A DNA stretch of 64,000 nt from Sedimentisphaerales bacterium (GTDB lineage: Bacteria; Planctomycetota; Phycisphaerae; Sedimentisphaerales; Anaerobacaceae). The notes beneath the pieces were generated by a model. That model did no database searches. It saw nothing but the letters and a program-made list of their open reading frames with translations, and was not told where the DNA came from. The stretch lies in contig JAFGEF010000030.1 of assembly GCA_016931715.1 (NCBI GenBank), positions 18,041 to 82,040 on the forward strand, written 5' to 3'. This document shows, piece after piece, positions 54,858-63,582 of this stretch; position 1 is the first letter of the stretch; each line of letters starts with the position of its first letter. A program made the position numbers and the translations under genes.

Positions 54858-56396
54858 TTATTTACTGTTTGCCATATTCATAAGGAAAGTAATCAGCAGC
54901 CTGACTCCGAATCCAGTCGAACCTTCCACTGAATAATCCGCTGGACCGCTGATTAAATCCACGCCTGCGACATCCAAATGCGCCCATTTCGATTCGCCTA
55001 CAAATTGTTTTAAGAATGCAGCCGCCGTGCATGCGCCGCCCCATTTGCTTCCGATATTTTTCAGGTCAGCAATTTTGCTTTTCATTTCTTCCGCGTATTC
55101 ATCGCCGCTTGGCATAGGCCATACTTTTTCGCCGCTTTCTTCAGATGCTTTTTGAACCTGCTTCATAAGCTCATCATCATTACCCATCAGGCCAGCCATA
55201 TATTTCCCCAGCGCTACCATACATGCGCCGGTTAAAGTAGCCATATCGACAATAATATCGCATTTTTGCTTTGCGGCGTAGGCAAGCGCATCAGAGAGAA
55301 TTATCCTTCCTTCGGCATCGGTATTCTGCACCTCGATTGTTTTTCCATTGTATGTTGTAACAATGTCACCCGGTCTGTAGCTTGAGCCGCTCGGAAGATT
55401 TTCCGCAGATGGAATAAATCCATAAACATTTATAGGCAGGTCCATCTCTGCTATCGCTTTCATCGCTGCCAGAATAGCAATCCCGCCCGATTTGTCCAGC
55501 TTCATTTCATCCATATTAGCCGCGGGTTTGAGACTCAATCCGCCGGAATCGAAGGTTATAGCTTTACCGACAATACCTATTGTCGGCACGGAATTCGCCT
55601 TTTTGGAAGATGGTTTATTTTTCAAAATAATAAATACAGGCTTATGTACCGAACCGGAACCAACGGCAAGTATGCCGCCCATTCCTTTTGCTTTTAACTG
55701 CTTATCGTCAAAAATAGTACAGCTTAGATTTTTCGATTTGCGTGACAGTTCCTTAGCAATCCCCGCAATTTTTTCAGGATAAATTACATTGCCCGGCCTG
55801 TTCGCTATCGTTCTTGCATAGCTCTGTGCCTTGCCAATAATCGTACCTGTATTCAGACCCTGGTTTAGTTTTTTAACTTTGTTCGCATCGGAATCTATCA
55901 GCTCAACTGCAAGTGAACCAAGCCTTCCATCGTCGCTTTCAGTAACATATTCGTCATAACGATAGCTTCCGTAATAAGTACCTTCAGTGCAAGCTTGTCC
56001 TATTGCTGATAAATCAAAGCTTTCTCCGAAAGCATTATGCAGCGCAAGGCTGAGAGTTTTTGCTTTCAAATCTACTGCCTTTTTCGCCGCTACAGCCGCA
56101 GCTTTGCGAATCGTATCAAGCGTGGCTTTTTTCTTTTCGCCCAGGCCGACAAGCATTATTCTCTTTGCTCCGATTTTTTCATTTCCGTAAATTATCGTGC
56201 AGGCACGGTCTCTTGCCTTGAAATCACCTATTTTAAGCAATTGCTGAATTGCACCATCGAGTTTGTCATTAAGCATAGAGTTTACAGAATCGAGTTTTCC
56301 GGCGTCAGAAAATAATCCGACAGCAAGAATGTCTGTTTTGTTTTTACAGAAATCCGCTTTCCTTGTTTTTAATTCGACTTCGATAATATCCTTCAT
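54858..56396 (-). CDS. pepA: Leucyl aminopeptidase (M17)
   Basis: A 512-residue cytosolic aminopeptidase of family M17. The C-terminal catalytic domain has GKAITFDSGGLSLKP near residue 275 and the signature NTDAEGRIILSDALAYA near residue 357, which carry the two-metal ligands (Asp, Glu, Asp). The N-terminal macro-like domain precedes it. The length is the family norm. The ATG has AAGGAAA upstream. It lies 15 nt from prfB and is probably co-transcribed with it and folE. Confidence 0.95.
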   Translation of the reverse strand: MKDIIEVELKTRKADFCKNKTDILAVGLFSDAGKLDSVNSMLNDKLDGAIQQLLKIGDFKARDRACTIIYGNEKIGAKRIMLVGLGEKKKATLDTIRKAAAVAAKKAVDLKAKTLSLALHNAFGESFDLSAIGQACTEGTYYGSYRYDEYVTESDDGRLGSLAVELIDSDANKVKKLNQGLNTGTIIGKAQSYARTIANRPGNVIYPEKIAGIAKELSRKSKNLSCTIFDDKQLKAKGMGGILAVGSGSVHKPVFIILKNKPSSKKANSVPTIGIVGKAITFDSGGLSLKPAANMDEMKLDKSGGIAILAAMKAIAEMDLPINVYGFIPSAENLPSGSSYRPGDIVTTYNGKTIEVQNTDAEGRIILSDALAYAAKQKCDIIVDMATLTGACMVALGKYMAGLMGNDDELMKQVQKASEESGEKVWPMPSGDEYAEEMKSKIADLKNIGSKWGGACTAAAFLKQFVGESKWAHLDVAGVDLISGPADYSVEGSTGFGVRLLITFLMNMANSK

Positions 56397-56411
56397 TTTA
56401 TTTTCCTTTTT

Positions 56412-57537
56412 TCATTCCTTATTTTTGTCCTGTTTTGTTTTCGCCCGATGATGCAGGTAACTTTCGATAAAAGATTCGATGTCACCATCCAGTACCGCTT
56501 CGACATTACCAACCTGGAAGTCCGTCCTGTGATCCTTTACCATCTGGTACGGCTGAAGAACATAGCTTCGTATCTGGTTGCCCCATGCTATTTCACCTTT
56601 ATTGCCGTACAGCTTTTCAATTTCGGCGTCACGCTTCTGCTGTTCGAGCATATAGAGTTTCGCCTTCAGATATTTCATCGCCTGCGCCTTGTTTTTATGC
56701 TGGCTTCTTTCATTCTGACATTGTACAACAATTCCGGTCGGGATATGCGTAATCCTCACCGCGGAACTTGTTTTATTGACGTGCTGGCCGCCGGCGCCGC
56801 TTGCACGATAATAATCTATCCTTAAATCATCATCATCTATTTCAATAGCTATATCATCATCAAATTCGGGAACACAGTCCACCGCCGCGAAACTTGTGTG
56901 CCTGCGTTTATTCGAATCAAACGGGCTTATCCTGACAAGCCTGTGTACGCCGGTCTCGCATGAAAGCTTGCCGAATGCAAAAGGTCCGCTTACCCGAAGC
57001 ATTATTGAACGAATGCCCGCCTCCTCACCTGGTACTACATCAAGCTCCTGATATTTAAACTTATTTGAGTCGAAATAACGCGTGTACATTCTAAGAAGCA
57101 TATTCGTCCAGTCGCAGCTTTCCGTCCCGCCTGCACCTGCGTGGATACCAAAGAAACAATTCTTCGTATCTTCAGGTCTGGAAAGCAGGCCGGCAAGCTC
57201 GATTTCATTGCACTGTTTTTCGACTTCTTTCAACTGCTCTTCAATCTGGCGCAGCTCATTCTGGTCTGATTCAGCAATTGCAAGCTCGAATAATTCCTTC
57301 AGGTCATTAATATCCCTCTGAAGTTCTTCGGCAGGCTCAACAATAGATTTTACAATACTCAATTGAGACACAACTTTCTGTGCGGCATCGGGATTATCCC
57401 AGAAACCTGCTTGTGCAATCTGAGACTGGAGTTTTCCCATCTGGATTTTTTTATTAGACAAGTCAAAGCCAGTCCCGGATTTTTCCCATCCGGGCCGACA
57501 GTTCCGTTATCGATGTTTTTAATTCTGCTACTTCCAT
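56412..57537 (-). CDS. prfB: Peptide chain release factor 2 with programmed +1 frameshift
   Basis: Release factor 2 (UAA/UGA). The zero frame begins at the ATG at 57537 (MEVAELKTSI) and meets TGA at 57465-57463 after 24 codons, in the context CTT-TGA-C, the classical prfB shift site. A +1 slip on CTT continues as Asp-Leu-Ser-Asn-Lys-Lys to the stop at 56412, giving about 374 residues. A purine-rich CGGGAC precedes the site. RISPFDSN carries the SPF anticodon tripeptide, and ASGAGGQHVNKTSSAV the GGQ. Expression is therefore autoregulated by RF2 level. It heads the prfB-pepA-folE-PTPS operon. Confidence 0.96.
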
Positions 57538-57601
57538 AAAAATTCAATAAATAAGAGAATAAATTAATATATCAACCTTAAAATGTTTTTTATACCACAG
57601 T

Positions 57602-57630
57602 TTGACAATTTTCGCAACTATCAATAGATA
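57602..57630 (+). promoter_or_regulatory. Candidate promoter for the ECF sigma operon
   Basis: TTGACA at 57602-57607, a 17-nt spacer, and TAGATA at 57625-57630 (four of six matches to TATAAT). It sits in the 203-nt gap between the divergent prfB and sigma genes and would start transcription about 100 nt before the ATG at 57741. Confidence 0.5.
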
Positions 57631-57740
57631 CCTCAATGAATTCGAAGGTCATTTTCAGGATATTTTGCATAATTTCTTTAAAAATGTTATATTTCCAAGA
57701 AATCTTCGAGGGATTTTTACTTCCGGATGGAAATAATAGA

Positions 57741-58316
57741 ATGAAAAGAAACTTAATACCGGATCTAAATGATTTGATGGAAAACGATATTGAGACATTG
57801 ACAATTATAGATGCTCAAAAAGGCAGCCAGCAGGCATGGCAGAATTTGTTCAAGTGGCACTTTGAGCCGATTTACAGTTATTGTTTGAATCTCACATCAG
57901 GCAGACAGGATATGGCGGAAGAAGTTACGCAACAGGTATTTATAACAGCCGCTGTAAAAATAGGCTCTTTCAAATCTAAACATGGAACTTTTAGGGCATG
58001 GTTGATTGGAATTGCAAAAAACAAGGTTAAAAAGGTAATATTAAAAGAGAAAAGACAAAAACAATTGCAATCTATAGAGAGAAATTTTCAGAAAAAAGAA
58101 GATAATCTGCATGGAACTTTCGTACATGAAATTCTCGCGGAATTACCCGCACACTACCGTTCGGTTCTGGAAGAAAAATATCTTAAAGGATTAAAAGTTG
58201 ATGAAATCGCAACAGCAAGTAATTGTACACCGAAAGCGGTCGAGTCTCTTCTGGGACGAGCCAGAGAAAAATTCGCGCAGGTATCAAAACAAATGAAGGA
58301 TAAAAATATAATATAA
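57741..58316 (+). CDS. ECF-type RNA polymerase sigma factor
   Basis: A sigma-70 family ECF factor of about 191 residues. Region 2 spans KWHFEPIYSYCLNL to FRAWLIGIAKNKVKK (with the DMAEEVTQQVF core and a GTFRAWLIGI helix), and region 4 is AELPAHYRSVLEEKYLKGLKVDEIA to AREKFAQ, an HTH. The ATG at 57741 is chosen; the longer frame from 57636 adds an unlike N-terminus. A start at 57777 is also possible. It directs RNA polymerase to a regulon and is followed by a membrane protein that could sequester it. Its signal is unknown. Confidence 0.88.
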   Translation: MKRNLIPDLNDLMENDIETLTIIDAQKGSQQAWQNLFKWHFEPIYSYCLNLTSGRQDMAEEVTQQVFITAAVKIGSFKSKHGTFRAWLIGIAKNKVKKVILKEKRQKQLQSIERNFQKKEDNLHGTFVHEILAELPAHYRSVLEEKYLKGLKVDEIATASNCTPKAVESLLGRAREKFAQVSKQMKDKNII

Positions 58317-58331
58317 ACAGGAGTTCGAATT

Positions 58332-58850
58332 ATGAACGAAAATGATATAAACGATTTATTGAATAGTGCTCTTGGAGGCAATACCGCCAGACAAGACTTC
58401 AAAAACCAGCTTTTGCAAAATTCTACAAATGCTTTTAATCGAGGCAGGCTATTTCACAAAAGGTTGAAAATTACAGGCTTCGTAGTATTGATTGCAATAA
58501 TTACAACCGCCGCTTTTTTCTCCGGCAGATTGTCAGTAAACAAGGAAACTTCTCATCAGCAGCAAATTGCACGACAAACTAATTCTGATGATAACAATAT
58601 AAGCGTATCGAAGGACCTCGTAGCCTGGCTGGATGCCGCAAAGTTCTTCACCCAGCTTGGAATGCCAGAACGTGCTGAATTTTCATACAAACAGGCAAGT
58701 CAACTGATTCCCACAGAAATACCTCAAAATAATATTGTTAATTTTGGACAGAATAGCTTAGTTGCACAAGAAGAAATATCTAACAAGAAAAATCCGAATT
58801 TTTATAAAAACAAAATAAATAAAATTTTAGCACAGAATTTTGGAGATTAA
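58332..58850 (+). CDS. Single-pass membrane protein next to ECF sigma, putative anti-sigma
   Basis: A 172-residue protein. Residues 1-45 are cytoplasmic and charged, residues about 47-66 are a single transmembrane helix (ITGFVVLIAIITTAAFF), and the remaining roughly 105 residues are extracytoplasmic. The position 15 nt downstream of the ECF sigma gene, with AGGAG, is typical of anti-sigma factors; no zinc-binding HxxxCxxC motif is present, so it would be a non-ZAS type. The outer part resembles a helical sensor region (QLGMPERAEFSYKQASQ). Function is inference. Confidence 0.7.
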   Translation: MNENDINDLLNSALGGNTARQDFKNQLLQNSTNAFNRGRLFHKRLKITGFVVLIAIITTAAFFSGRLSVNKETSHQQQIARQTNSDDNNISVSKDLVAWLDAAKFFTQLGMPERAEFSYKQASQLIPTEIPQNNIVNFGQNSLVAQEEISNKKNPNFYKNKINKILAQNFGD

Positions 58851-58854
58851 AATC

Positions 58855-59964
58855 ATGAACGTTAAATTACCTAAAAATCTAATAATATTTTGCTGGGTCT
58901 TTTTTATTGTAGCAGGCTTATCTGTAAATATAACTGCCCAGGAAGAAAAAAGCGTATTGAATCGAGTACAAAGAATAGAAGATCCCGAATTGGGAGAACT
59001 TATCCGAATCGCGATTGAAAACATCAATACCCCTGAAACAAAAGAAATTTCAATTTATCCGCCGGGTAATCCTGAGTACAAAAAATTAAAAATCATAATA
59101 CAATCGCAGGAACTTGAAATCGTCCGGAAAGTAACTGAAGCATACACTGAAATAAAGCTGCTTGACAACCAAATTGAACAAGCCGACAAGAGGATAAATT
59201 CCCAAAAAATACCTGAGGGACTCGCAAATGAACTATTATTGGCTAAGTACGAGATGAAAGCCAAACTGACAAACAAATTAGCCGAACTTCGAGAAATTAT
59301 GAATATTATTCCGATTCATCCTTTAGGACGAAAACCTTTGGAGCAACTTAATACATGGATAAAGCTGGATGTAATAGGAAATCAGGTAGCGGTATTTAAT
59401 TGTTCCAAACCTTTTATAGAATATGCTTCTGACATGAAAAACAACTTCGTGAAATTGATGTCACACGATGAAGTATTTAATTATATTAAAAGTAATGTAA
59501 AGACATTACCTGTAAGAATTGATATTCTCAGAAACGCAGAAGGTATAAAGCTCTCTGACGAATTGAACAAGCATATTATAGATTTTATCAAAGATAACAA
59601 TTTGCAAATGCAGGCCGAAGTGCATCTTGATGAAGAAATTCGTACTCGATCAAACACGAATCGTCTTTATATACAGAATAAAAGAATTGGCTCACGAGTT
59701 GTAGTAGCAGTACAAACTGCCACGGGTACAATCGAAAGACTTGATAATACAATCGATCCCAATGAAATAGAAAATTACATACAGGAAAGTTTGATTAGTG
59801 AGCCATCGCGGCTTCCTCAAACGATTCTATTACGACATGACAAAGAAAGCAAAGATATGGCTTTAAGAATAGAAGAAAAAATTAATGAACTTGCAAAAGA
59901 AAATGGTATTGAAAAACTGGTTACAGTGAAAATGGAAATATATAGTCTTAAACATGACCGGTAA
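58855..59964 (+). CDS. Secreted protein with duplicated C-terminal domain
   Basis: A 369-residue exported protein of unknown family. Residues 1-29 are a signal peptide ending ITAQ; residues about 80-150 form a coiled-coil (EIVRKVTEAYTEIKLLDNQIEQ). Residues about 165-258 and 268-363 are two similar beta/alpha units, each with an N-terminal strand, a helix (VFNYIKSN and IENYIQES), an LP-x-(I) strand, then a final helix and strand. The units resemble ExbD/TolR-type periplasmic domains in pattern only. The ATG at 58855 has GGAG upstream. It follows the membrane protein by four nt, so the three genes form one operon. Confidence 0.72.
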   Translation: MNVKLPKNLIIFCWVFFIVAGLSVNITAQEEKSVLNRVQRIEDPELGELIRIAIENINTPETKEISIYPPGNPEYKKLKIIIQSQELEIVRKVTEAYTEIKLLDNQIEQADKRINSQKIPEGLANELLLAKYEMKAKLTNKLAELREIMNIIPIHPLGRKPLEQLNTWIKLDVIGNQVAVFNCSKPFIEYASDMKNNFVKLMSHDEVFNYIKSNVKTLPVRIDILRNAEGIKLSDELNKHIIDFIKDNNLQMQAEVHLDEEIRTRSNTNRLYIQNKRIGSRVVVAVQTATGTIERLDNTIDPNEIENYIQESLISEPSRLPQTILLRHDKESKDMALRIEEKINELAKENGIEKLVTVKMEIYSLKHDR

Positions 59965-59992
59965 GTTATTTCACGATTGAAAGAAATTACGA

Positions 59993-60023
59993 GGAGTCTC
60001 AATATTTTGAGGCTCCTTTTTTT
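59993..60023 (+). terminator. Rho-independent terminator of the ECF operon
   Basis: GGAG-T-CTCAA pairs with TTGAG-G-CTCC over a four-nt loop, followed by seven T. It closes the sigma/membrane/secreted-protein operon and separates it from dprA. Confidence 0.85.
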
Positions 60024-60108
60024 ATAATTCCAGATTTCATACAAAAACAATATAAAAAGTTTGCATTTTCTGACTGGTTTTGTTCAAATACCGTTTCAGG
60101 AGTAAATA

Positions 60109-61263
60109 ATGAAACGAATTGAGGAAAATTCGGTTGATATTGAAAAATGGCTCAAGCTCATAAGGGCTGAAGGAGTTGGGCCGGTCACTTTTGCACGCCT
60201 GCTCAAACTGTTCGGCTCAATTGACAGAGTTCTGGGCGCATCGGTAAGCGAATTGACTAAAACAGAAGGCATAGGCTTTAAAACCGCCGAACGCATCGCG
60301 GCTACACGTGACAAATTTGATACGGCCAAAGAACTGGAACTTGCCCAAAAACTGGGCGTATGGATTGTCAACTCAGATGACAAACGCTATCCGATTAAAC
60401 TGAAAGAAATTTACGACCCCCCTCCTGTTCTTTATGTCAAAGGCACTCTGACACGGCAGGATAATCTGGCAATATCAATCGTAGGCTCACGTCAATGCAG
60501 TTTATACGGCCAAGAACAATCTTCACGATTTGCGTATTATTTAAGCTCATCAGGTTTTACAATATGCTCGGGTATGGCTCGTGGAATAGACACCGCTGCA
60601 CATCAGGGCGCTCTATCCGCCGGAGGACGAACCATCGCGGTGCAGGGCTGCGGCCTTGCTAATATTTTCCCGCCTGAAAATAAAAGACTGTTCGAGTTAA
60701 TAAGCGAATCAGGCGCGTGCATAAGCGAATTGCCTTTAACTGCCGAACCGCTCGCGACAAATTTTCCCGCACGCAACAGGATTATAGCAGGCTTGTCTCT
60801 TGGAACTATTGTCATTGAAGCCGCTCTTCGTTCCGGCGCACTGCTGACCGCAAACGCCGCGATTGATTATAACCGTGAAGTAATGGCAGTTCCCGGAAAA
60901 ATCGACTCGCCGTTGAGTAAAGGCGCACATCAACTGATAAAACAGGGAGCGAAATTAATCGAATCTGTCGAAGATGTGATGGAAGCTCTCGGCTATTACG
61001 GCGAGCAATTAAGCGAGCACGCGAGCATCGCGACAAACAAAGCCAAAGAAGAAATTGAAAAGCCTTTATTCGATATTGAGCAGTTAAATTTGACTAATGA
61101 TGAAAAAACCATTCTAAGCTGCTTAGACAAAGAACCAACCCACATCGAACAGATTATCGCTCAAACGTCTCTTACCGCCGGAAGCGTCAACGCAAGTTTA
61201 ATTTCATTACGCCTAAAAAGCCTGATTAAACAGCTACCGGGAAGTTTATTTGTAAAACGTTAA
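60109..61263 (+). CDS. dprA: DNA-processing protein DprA
   Basis: A 384-residue DprA (Smf). It binds incoming single-stranded DNA and loads RecA during transformation. The N-terminal part has an HhH region (EGVGPVTFARLLKLF, TEGIGFKTAERI); the central Rossmann domain has AISIVGSRQCSLYG, SGMARGIDTAAHQGAL, FPPENKRLFE, NFPARNRIIAGLS and SGALLTAN, all diagnostic; the C-terminal 60 residues are a winged helix (NDEKTILSCLDKEPTHIEQII). The ATG has AGGAG. Its presence implies at least the potential for natural transformation, though other com genes are not in the window. Confidence 0.95.
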   Translation: MKRIEENSVDIEKWLKLIRAEGVGPVTFARLLKLFGSIDRVLGASVSELTKTEGIGFKTAERIAATRDKFDTAKELELAQKLGVWIVNSDDKRYPIKLKEIYDPPPVLYVKGTLTRQDNLAISIVGSRQCSLYGQEQSSRFAYYLSSSGFTICSGMARGIDTAAHQGALSAGGRTIAVQGCGLANIFPPENKRLFELISESGACISELPLTAEPLATNFPARNRIIAGLSLGTIVIEAALRSGALLTANAAIDYNREVMAVPGKIDSPLSKGAHQLIKQGAKLIESVEDVMEALGYYGEQLSEHASIATNKAKEEIEKPLFDIEQLNLTNDEKTILSCLDKEPTHIEQIIAQTSLTAGSVNASLISLRLKSLIKQLPGSLFVKR

Positions 61264-61341
61264 AAACTAAACTATGAAGATTTTTTCCTAATTTCGCAAT
61301 TATTTACAAAAAATAAAAAAATTTTGTAACAGATTCGTTTA

Positions 61342-61367
61342 TTTTACGTCTATACATAAGAAGAACG
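61342..61367 (+). promoter_or_regulatory. Promoter-like motif shared with the sulfatase gene, copy 1
   Basis: The segment TTTTACGTCTATACATAAG followed by AAGAACG matches TTAACGTCTATATATGAG plus AAGTACAC at 63512-63537 in 20 of 24 positions. It lies 77 nt upstream of the lipoprotein ATG. It may be a -10 region or a regulator site; the matching upstream bases are AT-rich and give no clear -35. Confidence 0.4.
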
Positions 61368-61443
61368 TAATAATGCTTGTTAAAATAAGGAAATTATGTT
61401 TGTTAAGCTTTTAAATGTGAAATAGCAGTTAAGGAGAATCATC

Positions 61444-61872
61444 ATGAAGTCAGTAAGAATTATATTATTCATTTGTCTTTCATTAATTTTAATTACATCT
61501 GGTTGTAATAGCATGAACAATCCAAGAGGGAGAACAGTGCAAAATCTAAGAGTATTGCAGCATGCCTTAGAGGAATATCAGCAAAAAGAAGGCAAACTAC
61601 CTCAAACTTTAGACGAGCTTGATCTTGCAGATGCGGCGAAATTAGACGGTAACGGTAATCCATTCCTATTAGTTAATAGAGATGTAGCTGATGGATATCC
61701 TGCAGGACGAGGTCATTTTATTATAGTCGGTATGTCAGAGCCGGCAACATTAAATCAATCAGATGAATCTTGGTGGTATGCCATTGTAATACGCTATCCT
61801 GGCGATAATAAATTAGTGATTGATGCTTACCCAGGTATTGAAGGCCAAAGAAGGTTTGGAGGAATTTTATAG
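61444..61872 (+). CDS. Lipoprotein with pseudopilin-head-like domain
   Basis: A 142-residue exported protein with lipobox ITSGC (Cys about residue 21). After the leader, VQNLRVLQHALEEYQQKEGKLPQTLDEL looks like the helix and first loop of pseudopilin/GspG-like heads, followed by FLLVNRDVADGYPAGRGHFIIVGM and WWYAIVIRYPGDNKLVIDAYPG. No membrane helix other than the leader is seen. The ATG has AAGGAGA. It may be a stand-alone envelope protein derived from a pseudopilin domain; the function is unknown. Confidence 0.7.
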   Translation: MKSVRIILFICLSLILITSGCNSMNNPRGRTVQNLRVLQHALEEYQQKEGKLPQTLDELDLADAAKLDGNGNPFLLVNRDVADGYPAGRGHFIIVGMSEPATLNQSDESWWYAIVIRYPGDNKLVIDAYPGIEGQRRFGGIL

Positions 61873-61965
61873 CAATCTCTTTCATCAAATAATGAGCTGT
61901 AAAATATAAACTGAGCACATTAATTACAGACAAGAGATTTACCGATGATCGAAAGATCAATAAAG

Positions 61966-63108
61966 TCACGGCTTGATTTTGGGAGGTTCATCAAGGATTT
62001 TCATTATAGCATTTGCACAGAATACCCTGTCCCTTTGTGCATTATCCACTTGAAAAAGTACCCCTTTTTCAACCAGTACATTAATTGCCCGCTGTGCTGT
62101 AGTGAAAGCTACTTGCAGGCGTTCTGAAATCTTTTTTATACTCCAAAACGGATTTTCAGCCAGTAAATCAATAACATCAAATAGAATTTTCGGTTTTTGG
62201 CCAGCGGTTCTTTCTTTCCAACTTTGAAGCAGCAGATTAATCCTTTCGGCACGGCTGAGAACATCCTCAGACATTCTTGCGATGCCGTTGAGGAAATATT
62301 CAAGCCATTGGTTCCATTTGCTTTCCCTGCTTACAGTCAAAAGATGATTATAATATTCACTGCGTGTGGCTTCAAAAAAAGCACTAATATACAACAATGG
62401 AACAGTAATCACTTTTCGCTCTACTAAAAAGAGAACTATTAGAAGACGACCTACTCGGCCGTTACCATCCAGAAATGGATGAATAGCTTCAAATTGATAA
62501 TGTAACAGCCCCGCCTGAATCAATGGAGGGATTTTCTGAACATGAAGAAATTGTTCCCAATTTCCGAGACAGTCCATCAGTAAATCAGGTAACGGAGGAA
62601 CGTAAGCTGCATTTTGTAAGGTACAGCCTGCTGAACCAATCCAGTTTTGAGTTTTACGAAATTCCCCTGGAGCAGCATGGTCACCACGTACACCTTCCAT
62701 CAATTTCTCGTGCACCTCTCGAATCAATCTGAGTGACAGTGGTAAAGTCTTTAATCTTTTGATTCCGTAATCCAAAGCTGTTACATAATTGCCGACCTCA
62801 CGCAGATCATCAGGGCTTCGATTAACTAACGCCCCTGCGTCATTGGCTAACAATTCTCCCAAGGTTGCCTGTGTACCTTCGATTCTGCTGGATAGTACAG
62901 CTTCATGTTTTATAAACGGCCGTATTAGTAAATGCGGATTTGGTAATTGTTTTCCTTCTCCAGACAATTGACCTATAAGACGGTCTGCATCGGACAAAGA
63001 ACGTATTAACCGGTCTGTCCATACTATCTCCGGCGGAAGTGGATCTGGAACGAATGCTTCATACCCGGTACATTTAATGTATTTTCCTGAAGTCTTTTTA
63101 TTTATCAT
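61966..63108 (-). CDS. Fic-family protein with C-terminal winged helix
   Basis: A 380-residue Fic (AMP-transferase-type) protein. HPFLDGNGRVGR near residue 205 is the catalytic Fic motif, with His for base catalysis. SSRIEGT near residue 75 fits the inhibitory helix pattern ([S/T]xxxE[G/N]), so it is a class II, self-inhibited Fic. The C-terminal 60 residues (KISERLQVAFTTAQRAINVLVEKG) form a winged-helix DNA-binding domain. The ATG at 63108 is preferred; the TTG at 63114 is upstream. Two tandem palindromes lie 24 nt before the start and are probably its own operators. AMPylation targets are unknown. Confidence 0.93.
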   Translation of the reverse strand: MINKKTSGKYIKCTGYEAFVPDPLPPEIVWTDRLIRSLSDADRLIGQLSGEGKQLPNPHLLIRPFIKHEAVLSSRIEGTQATLGELLANDAGALVNRSPDDLREVGNYVTALDYGIKRLKTLPLSLRLIREVHEKLMEGVRGDHAAPGEFRKTQNWIGSAGCTLQNAAYVPPLPDLLMDCLGNWEQFLHVQKIPPLIQAGLLHYQFEAIHPFLDGNGRVGRLLIVLFLVERKVITVPLLYISAFFEATRSEYYNHLLTVSRESKWNQWLEYFLNGIARMSEDVLSRAERINLLLQSWKERTAGQKPKILFDVIDLLAENPFWSIKKISERLQVAFTTAQRAINVLVEKGVLFQVDNAQRDRVFCANAIMKILDEPPKIKP

Positions 63109-63131
63109 AACCAAAGAATCATAACATAAAA

Positions 63132-63200
63132 ATGAAAATAAGCAATAACATTATTTTCATATTCGGCAAAAATGAAAATAAGCTTAAGATTTATTTTCAA
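63132..63200 (-). promoter_or_regulatory. Two tandem palindromic operators upstream of the Fic gene
   Basis: ATGAAAATAA (63132-63141) and TTATTTTCAT (63151-63160) form a perfect 10-bp inverted repeat with a 9-nt spacer; ATGAAAATAA (63172-63181) and TTATTTTCA (63191-63199) form a second with the same spacer. The centres are 40 bp apart, about four helical turns, so both face the same side of DNA. They are the best candidate binding sites for the Fic protein's winged-helix domain, hence autoregulation. This region otherwise holds only the sulfatase promoter. Confidence 0.65.
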
Positions 63201-63511
63201 AATATCTAACTATCGGGTACATGATAAGAAACTTTTTAATTTAAGCATAAACAGCTTTTTTAAGCTTAAAAAAGATTTTGGGGAGATTTAACAAGGATTT
63301 TTAATGCTATCATCCTGGGATTTACTCAAATATTCTCGGAAGCTGGCTTATAGGCAGTGTCCAGACATCTTTTTTTATCGGATAGCTTTCCTTTAATCAT
63401 GATAGAATAATTGGCAATAACATCCTAATAATCAATCATATTTTTGCGATTTCGTTAAAAAATGCGATAATTTCAACTTTTTCATAAATTTATTGTTGCG
63501 AATTGATATCA

Positions 63512-63537
63512 TTAACGTCTATATATGAGAAGTACAC
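63512..63537 (+). promoter_or_regulatory. Promoter-like motif shared with the lipoprotein gene, copy 2
   Basis: TTAACGTCTATATATGAG plus AAGTACAC is the counterpart of 61342-61367. A TTGCGA word at 63495 stands about 18 nt upstream of CTATAT and could be the -35. The motif lies 46 nt before the sulfatase ATG. Confidence 0.4.
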
Positions 63538-63544
63538 AGTTAAA

Positions 63545-63563
63545 TGGTGGGTATAGCCCACCA
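63545..63563 (+). promoter_or_regulatory. Hairpin in the sulfatase leader
   Basis: TGGTGGG pairs perfectly with CCCACCA over a five-nt loop (TATAG). It sits eight nt upstream of the AAGGAGA ribosome-binding site of the sulfatase and may influence translation or transcript stability. A GGTGGGGTAG word at 40071 shows a similar sequence but no hairpin. Confidence 0.4.
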
Positions 63564-63582
63564 CACAAACAAGGAGACATTT

